Assembly: GCF_003573695.1 (NCBI RefSeq)
Contig: NC_039367.1
Span: 32,946,442-33,010,441, forward strand
DNA: 64,000 bases
From: Papaver somniferum
Lineage: Eukaryota > Streptophyta > Magnoliopsida > Ranunculales > Papaveraceae
Direction: 5' to 3'
Numbering within the stretch: position 1 is the stretch's first letter; each line of letters opens with the position of its first letter. Below, piece after piece: positions 1 through 11,744 of the stretch. Made by a program: the position numbers and the translations under genes. Under the pieces are notes generated by a model, which had not been told where the DNA came from, made no database searches, and saw only the letters and a program-made list of their open reading frames with translations.

Positions 1-502
1 AAATCAATTTTCCAATAATATATATAGCTCAGCTTCATGACATCAGCCTTGGACATGCTCATAAGACTGAGAATAAGGCTCGTGCCTTGGAATGGGGCCA
101 GTTAGCACGTCTTATATACGTGAATAATTAGCTAAATGGTTATTGATTTCTTTTAAAGACTATACTTTTGTTTCCGTTAAATAAATTCTTAATTTACTTT
201 AGAGACCGACATGCGTGTCGAGGATTAAGTTCATTTTAAAGATTTTATTAAACTTTATGTCATTTACCAGTTTTATATAGTTAACTTCATTTATTTAAGG
301 ATTGTTGTCAATGTGCTCCATACAATATCCCGATCTCCATTTATTGGATTGACGATTTGAGTGTGTAAAGTGGTCCATAAGTATGACACACTTGGGATTT
401 TAGAACGGTCGACCTAGAGTCCGAAGTGGGGCGTTTTGATGAGTGTAATCATCATGGAGTCCAGTTTTAACCGTGTTCATTCCGATGAAACTGATAGTAA
501 GT
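1..502. other. Left flank, no gene recognised
   Basis: AT-rich sequence with no reading frame that I recognise. It abuts the left copy of the ATGGG target duplication of the composite LTR element, so it and the sequence after 11744 were contiguous before that insertion. It may be part of an older repeat, but I cannot assign it. Confidence 0.5.
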
Positions 503-507
503 ATGGG
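503..507. repeat. Target site duplication ATGGG (left)
   Basis: Five bases identical to 11740-11744, lying immediately outside the terminal TG of the left LTR. Five bases is the usual duplication length for copia-type integrases. Confidence 0.75.
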
Positions 508-2971
508 TGAAAAATCGGGGGTCTAACAACCTCATACAATATTTTGTATAGGCAATCTGTATGGAAAAACTCCAATATAATTCCAAGAGAATCAACTAGA
601 CAGTCATACTCAATCAATGGAAATATATCCAAGAGTTTTATCTCTGTTTCACAATGTAATCAGCAAATCAAGCAGATAGAAATCTGCGAGCCTGATCATT
701 ATGTCAAACAACTTGAACAACACCAAAGACCAATATTCAAGTGTCAAACAGTTTATACCAACAACCAAAGGTTGGATTCTCTAATTGGTTGTATAGAAAA
801 TATAATGCGGAAAAGAAATAACACATACACCAGAAATTTTTTTAACGATAAAACCGCAAATGCGGAAAACCCCCGGAACCTAGTCTAGATTTGAACAACA
901 CATTGTATTAAGCCGCTACAGACACTAGCCTACTCCAAGTTAACTTCAGAATGGAATGTAGTTGACCCCTAACCAATCTCACACAGATCAAGGTCAATCG
1001 TGTTTCTTACGCCTCTGAATCCCAGTAGGACTCTACGTACTTGATTTCATTAGCTGATCCCACCCACAACTAAGAGTTGCTACGACCTAAAGTCCAAGAC
1101 TTGATAAACCAATCCGTCTGACACGAAAAATCCTATTGAATAGATAAATCTGTCTCCCACAGAAATACCAATGAGTTTTGTTCCTTCTTTTGATAAATCA
1201 AGGTGAACATGAACTAATTGATAGACCAAACTTATATTCCCGAAGAACAACCTAGTAATAGCAATCACCTCACAATAATCTTAGTTGTATGGTAGCGAAA
1301 CAAGATATTATGGAATCACAAACAATGAGACGAACATGTTTGCGACTACTTTTTATCTTGCTTATCGGAGAATAAATCTCGAGCAAACCTTAGATAAGAT
1401 AGTACTCAATACGATAGAATACAACAAGATCAGAACATGTAATTACAGAGAAAATAGTTGGGTCTGGCTTCACAATCCCAATGAAGTCTTTAAGTCTTTA
1501 ACCTACAATAGTTTTAGGAAAAACCTAGGTTAAAGGAGAATCGACTGTAATCGCAACTAGTATCACACATGAGGTATGGGGGTTATGTTTCCCAGTTACT
1601 AGAGTTCTCCTTTATATATTCTTCAAATCAGGGTCTACAATTGAAGTTACCTTGGTAAAAAAGCATTCAATATTCACCGTTAGATGAAAACCTGATTAGA
1701 CTCAAGCTAATATCTTTCAACCGTTGGATCGAACTTAGCTTGTTATACACAAATGAAAAATGACTTCATTTAGATGTGGGTAACCATAAATTAACGTGTA
1801 CACCTTGTTGGCTCAACAATAATTAACCGAAGTTAGCCACATGGACACTTTCATATCAACCTTATTCATCTTAACCATAACTAGTTCAAATGACTCAAAT
1901 GAAACTAGTTCTAAAGTTGTTCAATTGTTTATATTCTCATAGAAGTATACAAGACATAATTGAAGCAAAATCGATTTTGATTCACTCGAATCAATTCATG
2001 AACATTATAGCCACGGGTTGCAAAAGATTGCATTCCTTATTATATAAATGTGTTAGTTCATGAACAAACTGATTTTAGAACATAACATGCTCATGCAAAT
2101 GGGTACGAATACCTAAGTGGCCAGACTTGGTTTGGGTTTTCCAGTATGCGAACGGGTACGCATACCTTCCAAACTCAGTTAAATTCCGGAACTTGAATTT
2201 ACACCAGTACACATACGGGTATGCATACTAAGTTCCCGGAATTTTAACTAACCAACCAGTACGCATACGGGTATGCATACTATGGTTCCCGAATTTGGAA
2301 TAACTTGCAACAGTTAGTATACAAGTACACATACTGTGCTATATCCAATCATGGATAATTGTTTTAAACTCCCAGTTTAATCATTGAAATATTCTTAGAA
2401 GACGGGAATAACTGTCTCACACAAACTATTAGCTTCAAATAAATTTTCAAGTGATAGAATGATCAATACGAAACATGAAGAGTCTACGTCAAATGATTTT
2501 CTCACACAAATCATGTACGATCTTACCAGGCGATTTTCACACGATCATCTTTTGACTTTCGCCAATACAAGGTGAACTTCGTTAAAGCGAAAGCTTACCA
2601 ACATATATTTAGAGAAATATGTAAGCGATTTAAACTCCGCTTGAAATATCAAATGTGTATAATCGAAGTCTATATCTCTATACCCGACTTTTGTCTCAAA
2701 TATGAGATAGAGTAGATAGACTTTGGAGTGATAGATGAGTTCAAGTCTCCACATACCTTTTGTTGATGAAGTTCCACAAGATCCCCTTAGTAGTTCTTCG
2801 TCTTCAATCGATGAACGGCGTGAAGTCTAATTCTCAACTACACTTTCTATCATAATACGAGATTTAACTATAAGTAGACTAGAAATCAAGACTTTTAGTT
2901 TTGGAAACTAAACTTGACAAACAAGCTTGAGATAGCAACGCTTGCGAGTTCGAACGAGCAGTGCTCTAACA
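508..2971 (-). repeat. Giant LTR (3' LTR of composite element)
   Basis: About 2.46 kb, starting TGTTAGAGCA and ending TTTTTCA on the minus strand. It is homologous throughout to the LTRs at 7460-9835, 9889-11739, 22748-25085 and 28818-31160. A TATA-like stretch lies near 1610-1620 (minus strand). The region around 2090-2340 is a cluster of short palindromes of the type GTACGCATAC/GTATGCATAC. The open reading frames at 544-888, 1285-1533 and 2545-2754 are chance frames in LTR sequence; similar ones recur in the other copies. Confidence 0.8.
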
Positions 2972-4102
2972 ATCTCTCCCTTTGTCAATTTTAGTGACAA
3001 AACTATCAATACACATGAATTACAAAATAAATAAACTTTGTAGATTCTCATCCAAATGTTTGATCTCCTTGGTTCTTCAAATTACTCGAAAACTTCGTCA
3101 CTTCCAAATGCTGCAGTGATTCTGAACGTTTTCAACAAAGCATCAATGTTTTTGAAGATCCGTAGCTATAACAATGAGAAAACAGTTGCTCTCAATCATT
3201 GTTATACAATGTCATAGTATTATTATACAACATCAAAGTTCAATTGTATCACAACTTTGACAACAATACTATGGTGATATGTATCACTCCCCCTTAGTCA
3301 ATACTTCATCTCACATGAAAACCACTCCCCCTTACATAATGATCTGTAAACCATAGGTATTTGTAGTGTAAACTACACATTAATTCTCCCCATTTTTGTC
3401 AATAAAATTTGTCAAAGGTACGAAAACTAGTGGTATTCTAATGAAATTTCCATAGAGATACTTCATGACCAAAAGAGAAAAACATATCAACTTGTTTAGA
3501 TATAATCATATAGCCGAAACTAAACGCATTCATCAAAGAGTTTATAAATATAAAAGATAACTCATACAATATTCCACAGCTGCACTCCCCACAAAGATTT
3601 GGCAATTAAGCACAAGTTCAATTAAGAACTCTACCCCATAAAATGTCATTTCCGAAAGAACAACAAGAGCGACCTTACTTTCACAAGAAAAGAAGGATTT
3701 CTTTGGACACTAACAAATCACATGAAACATGAATTTGTATCCAAAATACTCAATTAAATTAACCACAAGAGAACCCATGATTAATTTAATCGGAAATGCT
3801 CACATAAGAGAACTTACGGAGCCGCACAGTATTTACACAAAGATGTGGATCAGGGAAAACCAGTACTGCAGAATAAGCAAAGATTCATTCTATCTTTCAT
3901 CATTATTTACATAGAGACATATAATAGACTTAATGTTTGTAAACAACATTTTATCCTATCTTCCATTAATATTTGTATAATGACATAATAGGCTTAACTT
4001 TTGTTTTCAAAAGTTCATTCAATTTTTTTATCAATATTTACATAATGACATATGAAGGAATTAACTTTTGACATATACGGGGCACTCATAGTTCACGGAT
4101 GA
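2972..4102 (-). mobile_element. 3' internal region of giant-LTR element
   Basis: Non-coding. On the minus strand it ends in a purine-rich tract directly before the LTR. It aligns with 25086-26592 of the complete element and, inverted, with 5722-6843, although it carries only one copy of a motif that is tandemly repeated in the complete element. Similarity stops abruptly after the motif GTTCACGGA at about 4094-4102. Confidence 0.7.
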
Positions 4103-4551
4103 AAATTGAAATAAGAAAAAATTAGAGTTCATTGTTGGATGCATTTAATGATATCACGGAAAGATGTAAAATGAATGTGGAGGGTATTAACTACTCCATT
4201 AATATTCCAAATGAACCTACAAAAGGAAGTCTAAATTTTTTAGAAACTAGCAGAGAAAAATGAGTAGCAGAGAAATGAAGAAAAATCTCCCTTTTATTCC
4301 TAATTCGTCTAATGAAGACTCCAAAAGAACGGGAGGAATACTGTCGATTCTTTTCCTTATCCGTTGCACAAACTCAAGAGTGTTAACACCTTGATATGGA
4401 AAATTATTTGCTTTATATGACGAAGAGCAAAAAAAATTTTCTTCTCATCCCAGACAAGCTTTATTCATTTTCTGAAACATAAACTTCTCTCAGATATGAC
4501 TTCTTTCTTGTTTGTGGTTCTTATGATTATTTATACTATTAATGTGTCATC

Positions 4552-4590
4552 CATCACCACCACCACCACCACCACCACCACCACCTCCAT
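4552..4590 (+). repeat. (CAC)n microsatellite
   Basis: About a dozen consecutive CAC/ACC triplets, followed by an interrupted continuation to about 4610. Direct observation. Confidence 0.9.
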
Positions 4591-5295
4591 CGCCACTTCC
4601 ACCACCATGAAAGAAGAGAGGGGTTTGGGGTAGATGAAGAAAAAGAATGAAAAAAGAAGAAGGGGTTTGGGTATTATAAACTATTATTTACTGTGTAGTT
4701 GATTTTACTTATTCTTTCATGTAATTAGGTGTGTTGTTACTTGGTTATCTTCATGTAATTGTTCTTCTTCTATGTAACTAATTGGTATTTATATATAAAG
4801 ATTGTGTGTTATTTATTTTACTGAGTGTTCCTCCTGATTTACTTATTTTTGTTGTTTTTGATTTACTTACTGTGTTTTGGCCAATTTGGTTCTTCTTTTT
4901 TTTTTTCTACTGTAAATGGGTCATTTTCTCTCCACAACAATAGTAAGAAAATACCCTTTAATTTGATTATACATATATAAAGTAACATGTTATAGGGGCT
5001 GAAGAAATCATTAGAGGGTTGATATAATAGGACAAAAATGGTCATTACATGGTAATTTCAAGTGCCTCTTATCCAATTTTTTTTTGATAATGACTAATTA
5101 ACCCTTACATGGTTTAGTGTTGATAATCTAGTTTAGTGTTAATGCTTAGTTTATATTTTCTCTAAATTAAAACAAAATCAGATTTAAAAACCAAAAAAAA
5201 GTTTAAAGGAGAGAAAAGAAAAACTTTGGTGATATTTGTGAAACCTAGGTTTTGATTCATTCAACCAAAATGAGTGATTCAGTGACAAATTTGAG

Positions 5296-5592
5296 ATGAG
5301 TGAATCTCTATATGATAGAGAAAAAATATATTACATACCTATTGATGGAGATCCGGAAATGGGGTATTTGTTAGATGATAGAGATGTTTTAACCCAAAGT
5401 GAAGGTCAATCTCAATCAATTGAAGAAATTAACCAAGAAAGCGAAGATCAGTGCCTGAAAATAACTAGGTATACTTCTAAATTAGTTCCACTTAACTTTT
5501 TGATGCTCAAATTAACTAAAGTACGTAAAAAAATCAAAATTTTTACATTTTCAGAACTACTTACGGTGAATTTTTCATGTAACCAACCGTAA
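5296..5592 (+). CDS. Short ORF of unknown function, probably a transposon gene fragment
   Basis: 98 codons starting MSESLYDREKIYYIPIDGD. The first 55 or so residues are acidic and look like real coding sequence, while the end becomes lysine/phenylalanine-rich and probably runs into an intron; a plausible donor is at the AG|GTATAC near 5468. No known domain was recognised. It sits just upstream of the alternating-motif array, which is where the first exon of the PMD gene sits in the transposon at 32892-38349. A transposon first exon is therefore the best guess. Confidence 0.3.
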   Translation: MSESLYDREKIYYIPIDGDPEMGYLLDDRDVLTQSEGQSQSIEEINQESEDQCLKITRYTSKLVPLNFLMLKLTKVRKKIKIFTFSELLTVNFSCNQP

Positions 5593-5721
5593 TTAGTAGT
5601 CATGGTTCGCAAAAGATGAACCACCAATCGTAACTGGTTTAATTCGGGGAATACCCAATCGTAATACCAGTTACGGCTAGTAAACAAATGCTCGATACGA
5701 ACCATAATCGTAATACCAGTC

Positions 5722-6843
5722 CGTGAACCTTGACTGTCCCATATTTGTTTAAAAGTTATCTCTATTATATGTCGATATAAAAGTATTGATAAAAGATAGA
5801 ATGAACTTTTGACAAACAAAAGTTAAACCTATTATGTCTTTATGAAAATATTGATGGAAGAGAGGATGAATTTTTGTTTACAAACATAAATCTATTATAT
5901 GTCACTGTGCAAATAGTGATGAAAAATAGAATGAATCTTTGTTTGTTCCGCAGTATTGGTCCATCCCTGATCCACATCTTAGAACATATACCGCGTTTCT
6001 CCATAATTTCTCTTATATTGAGCATGGCCAATTGAATTGATCATTTTTGTGGATAATTCATTTGTGATTTTTGGATACAAATTTATGTTTTCATGTGATT
6101 TGATTATGTCCAAAGAAATCTTTGTTTTCTCGTAAAAGTAAGGTCGTTCTTGTTGTTCTTTCGGGAATGACATTTAATGGGGGAGAGTTATTTTTGAACT
6201 TGTGCTTAATTGCCAAATCTTTGTGGGGAGTTTGGCTGTGGAATATTGTAGGGGTTATCTTGTATCTTTATAAACTCTTTGATGAATGAATTTAGCTTCG
6301 GATATATGATTGCATCTATATAAGTTGGTATGTTATTCTCTTTTGGTCATGAAGTATCTCTATGAAAATTTCATGAGGATCCCACTAGTTTTCGTACGTT
6401 TGCCAACTTATATTGAAAAAATGGGGAGAATTAATGTGTAGTTTCATACTACAAATACATATGGTTTACGGATCATTATGTAAGGGAGAGTAGTTTTCAT
6501 GTCGAAATGAAGTATTGACTAAGGGGGAGTGATACATATCACCATAATATTGTTCTCAAAGTTGTGATACAATTGAACTTTGATGCTGCGTAATGATACT
6601 ATGACACTATATAACAATGATTGAGAGCATTTGTTTTCTCGTTGTTATCGCTAATCTTCAACAACTATGATGCTGAGTTGAACACGTTTGGAATCATGGA
6701 GTACTTGGAAGTGACAAAAATTTCGAGTTTTGTTGAAGATGCCAAGGAGATCAAGCATTTGTATGAGAAGCTACAAAGTTTTATTTATTTTATAAGCCAT
6801 ATGTATTGATAGTTTTGTAACTAAAATTGACAAAGAGGGAGAT
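5722..6843 (+). mobile_element. 3' internal region of giant-LTR element, inverted arm
   Basis: Inverted counterpart of 2972-4102, beginning at the reverse complement of GTTCACGGA and ending in the polypurine tract CAAAGAGGGAGAT (6831-6843) directly before the LTR start TGTTAGAGCA. The two arms are clearly homologous but diverged, with many substitutions and small indels, so the palindrome is old or was made from two different family members. Confidence 0.7.
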
Positions 6844-7459
6844 TGTTAGAGCACTGCTCGGTCGAACTCGCATGTGTTGCTATATCAAGCATGTTTGTCA
6901 ATATCAGTGATCAAAACTATAAGTCTTGATTTCTAGCCTACTTATAGATGTATCGGACTAGGAAATAGATTGTGTAGTTGAGCGTTAGACTTCACGACGT
7001 TCATCATTTGAAGATGAAGAACTACTTAGGAGAGCTTGTGGAACTTCATCAAAAAAAGGTATATGGAGACTGAAAATCATCTATCACTTGGAAAGTCTAT
7101 TTCTACTTTATCTCATATATTGAGACATAAGTCGTGTTATGATATGGTTTTCAATTATACACATTTGAGATTTCGAGCTGAGTTTAACTCGCTTACATAT
7201 TTCTCGGAATATGTGTTGGAAAGCTTTCGCTTCAACCAAGTTCATCTTATATTCTTCACGCAAGTCAAAAGATGATCATGTGAAAATTGCTGAGTAACAT
7301 ATTACATGGTTTGTGTGGTACAATCATTTGGTGTAGACTTGGAATGTTTCGTTATGATTATTTCAATAACTTGAAAATTATTTTGACGCTAATAGTGTGT
7401 GAAAACAGCTATTGTCATCCTCTAAGTAAGTTTCAATGATTGAAGTAAGAGTTTAGAAC
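6844..7459 (+). repeat. Truncated giant LTR (first 616 bp)
   Basis: Begins with the canonical TGTTAGAGCACTGCTCGG and follows the LTR consensus for about 616 bp. It is then cut by the start of a second LTR at 7460. The break falls within the LTR sequence corresponding to about 7984 of the following copy. Confidence 0.75.
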
Positions 7460-9835
7460 TGTTAGAGCATAGCTCGGTCGACCTCGCATGCGTTGATATA
7501 TCAAGCATGTTTGTCAATGTTAGTGATCAAAACTACAAGTCTTGATTTCTAGTCTACATATCTAAGTCTCGGACTAGGATCAAAAAGTGTAGTTGAGCTC
7601 AAGGACTTTATGGCGATTCAACATACAACGACGAAGATCTACTCAAGGAACCGCGAAACTTCATCAACAAAAAGATATGTGGATACTTGAACTTATCTAT
7701 CACTCAAAAGTCTATCTATTCTATCTCCTACTTCTTATGAGAAAAAAGTCGTATGCTATATAGACTGGATCATAACCATTTTACATTTCAAGCTGAGTAT
7801 ACTCTACTTATCTTTTTCTCGAAATCATGTGTTGGTAAAGCGTTTCGCTTTGATCGGGTTTATCTTCACCTAGTGACGAAGGTCATAATGTTTCAATCCT
7901 CTTGAAAATTTCTTTGACGAGAAATAGTGTAACGACTATATAACGTCCTCTAAGAATGTTTCGATGGTTGGAATGAGAGTTTAGGTCTATATAACCAATG
8001 ATGGATATAAGAATTGTGTGGCAACACATATGTGCATAAGTCCTATTCCTTGAACCGAAGTTTGCGAACTTTGTCGATCAAGAGAAACCGGAGGAATTGG
8101 ATCTGCCAAGTTCGTGAACCCAATTTGCGAACTCAGTCCGCAAAATGACGGAAGTTATCTTACCGAGAATTTCTGCTGGGTTTTCCAAAAACTCGTTTGC
8201 GTGTTTAGTCCGCGAACTGGCGGAAGTCTCTTTGCCGAGATTTTCTGCTGAGTTTGGAAAACTCTGCCGGTTGCCTTAAGTCCGCGAACTTTTTTGCGAT
8301 CTTGAGTGGGTTATGATCTAAAGATGTGCTTGGAACATGAAACTTAAATTACTAAGGAATGCAGTATGCAAACCGTGGCTAAAGTTTATGAGCTGGTTCA
8401 ATCGAATCAAATCATCTTTGTTTCAATTGTGTCTTGTATAGTTACATAAGATCTCATAACAATTGAACAACTCTCTAACTAGTTCATTTGAGTCAATTGA
8501 ACTGGTTATGGTGAAGAAGAACAAGGTTAATATGAAATGCTCATATGGTTAACCTTTTGGGTTATTATGTTGAACCAACACATACGTACACGTTTGGGCA
8601 CGATTTTCAAAAACCCAGTAAATGTATATCTCAAGTGTGTGTGACAAGCTAAGTTTTCGATCTAACGGTTGAGAAATATTATCTTGAATCTAAATCAGGT
8701 TTTCATCTAACGGTGAATATTGAATACTTAGTTACTAAGGTAACCTAGATTGCAAACCTTGATTTGAAGGCTATATAAAGGAGACATCTAGCATTGTGCA
8801 AAACTAATCCCCACACGTTTGGGTGATACTAATGCGCTCGCTAGAGTCGATTCTCCTCTAACCTTTGGTTTTCTCCTCTCAAACCAGGTTAACGACTTAA
8901 AGACTGCATTGGGATTGTGAATCCAGACCGATACTACTTTTATCGTAGTTGTGTGATCTGATCTTGCATCTTCTATCGTACGAGTACAATCTATTGATTG
9001 ACTTGAGATCGTGAGAGTTCTCCGATAGGCAAGTAAGACTGTTGTGAGGTGATTGATTAATCTAGGATGTTCTTCGGAAATATAAGATCGGATTATCAAT
9101 TGGTTGTTCACCTTGATTTCATATCATAAGACGGAACAAAAACCTAGGGTTCTTCTGTGGGAGACATATTTATCCTTCGATAGACTTTTCTGTGTGAGAC
9201 AGATTTGTTTATCATCAAGTTTGCGATTTTGGGTTGCAGCAACTCTTAGTTGTGGGTGAGATCAGCTAAGGGAATCAAGTGCGCAGTGTCCTTCTGGGAT
9301 CAGAGTCATAGGGAGTACAAATGTACCTTGGATCGGTGGGAGACTGATTGGGGTTCAACTATAGTCCAGTACGAAGTTAGCTTGGAGTAGGCTAGTGTCT
9401 GTAGCGGCTTAATACAGTGTGTATTCAATCTGGACTAGGTCCCGGGGTTTTTCTGCATTTGCGGTTTCCTCGTTAACAAAACTTCTGGTGTCTGTGTTAT
9501 TTCTATTTCCGCATTATTTATATAATTGAAGTAATACAGGTTGTGCGTTAAGATCATCAATTAGAAATCCAACCTTTGGTTGTTGATTGATATTGATTGA
9601 TCCTTGGATATTGGTCTTTGGTACCGTCCAAGTTATTCTTTGTGTTTGATTAAAGACTCGCTATTGTTTTAGCTTGAGTAAATCAAAACAAGTGAGAGAT
9701 ATTAACTCCTTGAGATACTTTAATCTAGATTGAGTCTGACTTTCTAGTTGATTCTCCAGCAAAGTATTTCGGAGTTAGTCCATACATATTTCTAAGCGAA
9801 ATATTGGGTGTTGTTGTTATACCCCCGCTTTTTTA
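7460..9835 (+). repeat. Giant LTR, plus strand
   Basis: About 2.38 kb, starting TGTTAGAGCA and followed by a primer binding site. The variable region (about 8050-8310) is built of GTTCGCGAACT-type palindromes and so belongs to a different subfamily from the outer LTRs. The TATA box is at 8771-8783. Frames such as 8788-9111 (minus) are non-coding shadows. Confidence 0.8.
8771..8783 (+). promoter_or_regulatory. LTR core promoter, TATA box
   Basis: CTATATAAAGGAG lies in the middle of the LTR, where the U3/R boundary is expected. The same element recurs at equivalent positions in the other LTR copies (for example near 23890 and 29960 on the minus strand). Function is inferred from position and conservation. 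Confidence 0.55.
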
Positions 9836-9837
9836 AC

Positions 9838-9888
9838 TGGTATCATAGCGGGCAAACACATTAAAGACCTCACAAGCCTGTGTTTGTA
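9838..9888 (+). other. Primer binding site and short 5' leader
   Basis: TGGTATCATAGC differs at one position from the copia-type tRNA-iMet primer site TGGTATCAGAGC. The following 39 bases match the leader of the complete element (reverse complement of about 28765-28803). The leader then breaks off at 9888/9889 and runs into an LTR of opposite orientation. Confidence 0.8.
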
Positions 9889-11739
9889 TCTAACAACACC
9901 ACCCAATAAATCGATTAGCAATCTGTATGGACTAACTCCGAAATACTTTGCCATAGAATCAACTAGACAGTCAGACTCAATCTAGATAAGTCAAGGTGAA
10001 CATGAACCAATTGATATACCGGACTTATATTCCCGAGGAACAGCCTAGAAATATCAATCACCTCACAATAATCTTAACCGTATGGTAGCGAAACAAGATA
10101 TTGTGGAATCACAAACGATGAGACAAAGATGTTTGTGACTACTTTTTATCTTGCCTATCGGATAATAAATCTCTAGCCAATCTTATAGAATATAATACTC
10201 AATCACGATAGAAAGAACAAGATCAGATTACACAACTACATAGAAAATATTTGGGTCTCGCTTCAGAATCCCAGTGAAGTCTTCAAGTCGTTAACCTACA
10301 TGGTCTCGTGAAAAACCTAAGGTTAAAGGAGAATCGACTCTAGTCGCAACTAATATCACACATGAGGTGTGGGGACTAGGTTTCCCAGTTGCTAGAGTTC
10401 TCCTTTATATAGACTTCAAATCAGGGTTTGCAATCAATGTTACCTTGCAACGAAGCATTCAATATTCACCGTTAGATGAAAACCTGATTATACTCAAGAT
10501 AATATCTTTCAACCGTTATATCGAACTTAGCTTGTTACACACAAATAAAATGTACTTTCATTTTGATATGAGTAACCGTACCTAAACGAGTACACCTTGT
10601 TGGCTCAATAATAGTTAACCGAAGTTAGCCATATGAACAATTTCATATCAACCTTATTCATCTTAACTAAAACTAGTTCAAATGACTCAAATGAAACTAG
10701 TTCTAAAGTTGTTCAATTGTTTATATTCTCATAGAAGTATACAAGACACAATTGAAGCAAAATCGATTTTGATTCACACGAATCAAGTCATGAACATTAT
10801 AACCACGGTTTGAAAACGATTTCATTCCTTAATATATAAATGTATTAGTTCATGAAAAAATCGATTTTAGAACATCATCCACTTAGGTATGTGTACGGGT
10901 ATGCGTACTTAAATGGTCGGACTAATTTTGGGTTTCGCCAGTACGCAAACTGGTACGCATACCATCCAAACTCAGCAGCAATTCCCGGACCTGAACCTTA
11001 CGCCAGTACTATACCGGTTTGCCTACCAGGTTCCCGGACTTTCTCAAAGCCAACAAGTATGCATACGGGTATGCATACCATGGTCCCGGACATGGATTAC
11101 ATGTAAGCAAGTACGCATACAATGCTTAAATCCAATTGTTCTAAACTCTCATTTCAACCATTGAAACATTCTTGGAAGACGGAAATAGATGTCTCACACA
11201 AACTATTAGCTTTAAAGCAATTTTAAAGTGATCGACTGATCAATATAAAACATTCCGAGTCTACATCAAATGACTATCTCACACAAATCATGTAAGATGT
11301 TACCAGGCGATTTTCACATGATCATCTTTTGACTTTCGTTAAGAACGTAAGATGAACTTGGTTAAATCGAAAGCTTACCAACACATATTTCGAGAAATAT
11401 GTAAGCGAGTTAAAATTAACTCGAGATATCAAACGTATATAATTGAATTCTATATAGATATGCGACTTTTTTCTCAAATAGGAGATAGAGTAGATATACT
11501 TTTGAGTGATAAATGAGTTCAAGTCTCCACATACCTTTTGTTTATGAAGTTCCACAAGCTCTGCTTCGTCTTCAATCGATGAACTCTGTGAAGTCTAAAG
11601 CTCAAATACACTTTCTATACTAATCCGAGACGTAGCTATAAGTATACTAGAAATCAAGACTTATAGTTTTGGCAACTAAACTTGATAAACAAGCTTGAGA
11701 TAGCAACGCTTGCGAGTTCGACTGAGCAGTGCTCTAACA
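9889..11739 (-). repeat. Giant LTR (5' LTR side), minus strand, internally deleted
   Basis: Homologous to 508-2971 but lacking the last 14 bp of the LTR and about 555 bp internally (junction near 9985). It carries the same GTATGCATAC-type palindrome cluster (about 10880-11125) as the left outer LTR, which supports pairing of these two LTRs. A TATA-like stretch lies near 10400. Confidence 0.75.
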
Positions 11740-11744
11740 ATGGG
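11740..11744. repeat. Target site duplication ATGGG (right)
   Basis: Matches 503-507 and lies immediately outside the terminal CA of the right LTR. Confidence 0.75.

Larger units (their letters stand above)
4103..5721. other. Unassigned block between inverted arms
   Basis: This block lies between the two inverted copies of the 3' internal region and has no counterpart in the complete element at 22748-31160. It contains a (CAC)n microsatellite at about 4552-4590, T-rich UTR-like sequence, one short plus-strand frame (5296-5592) and a run of alternating motifs such as CGTAAT and CCAGTTACG near 5570-5715. That motif style resembles the repeat arrays of the PMD transposon at 32892-38349, so this may be a fragment of another TIR element. 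No terminal repeats could be confirmed. Confidence 0.4.
508..11739 (-). mobile_element. Composite giant-LTR retroelement with inverted interior
   Basis: The left boundary is an LTR end (TGAAAAATC...) and the right boundary an LTR start read in reverse (...TGCTCTAACA). Both sides carry the same 5-bp sequence, ATGGG, at 503-507 and 11740-11744, which is the target duplication expected for one insertion event. The outer LTRs (508-2971 and 9889-11739) are both on the minus strand and share a GTATGCATAC-type variable region. The interior is not a normal internal domain. It holds a minus-strand 3' internal segment (2972-4102), an unassigned block (4103-5721), then plus-strand 3' internal sequence (5722-6843), a truncated LTR (6844-7459), a full LTR (7460-9835) and a 5' leader (9838-9888). 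No protein-coding domain of the element survives. The most likely reading is nested insertion of related elements followed by deletion; a rearranged integration product is an alternative. Confidence 0.75.

Noticed and set aside
1285..1533. Frames beginning MYGSETRxxGI, recurring at 23559 and partly at 29677
   Set aside because: They recur because they lie in homologous LTR sequence; the frames are interrupted and differ between copies, with no sign of coding constraint.
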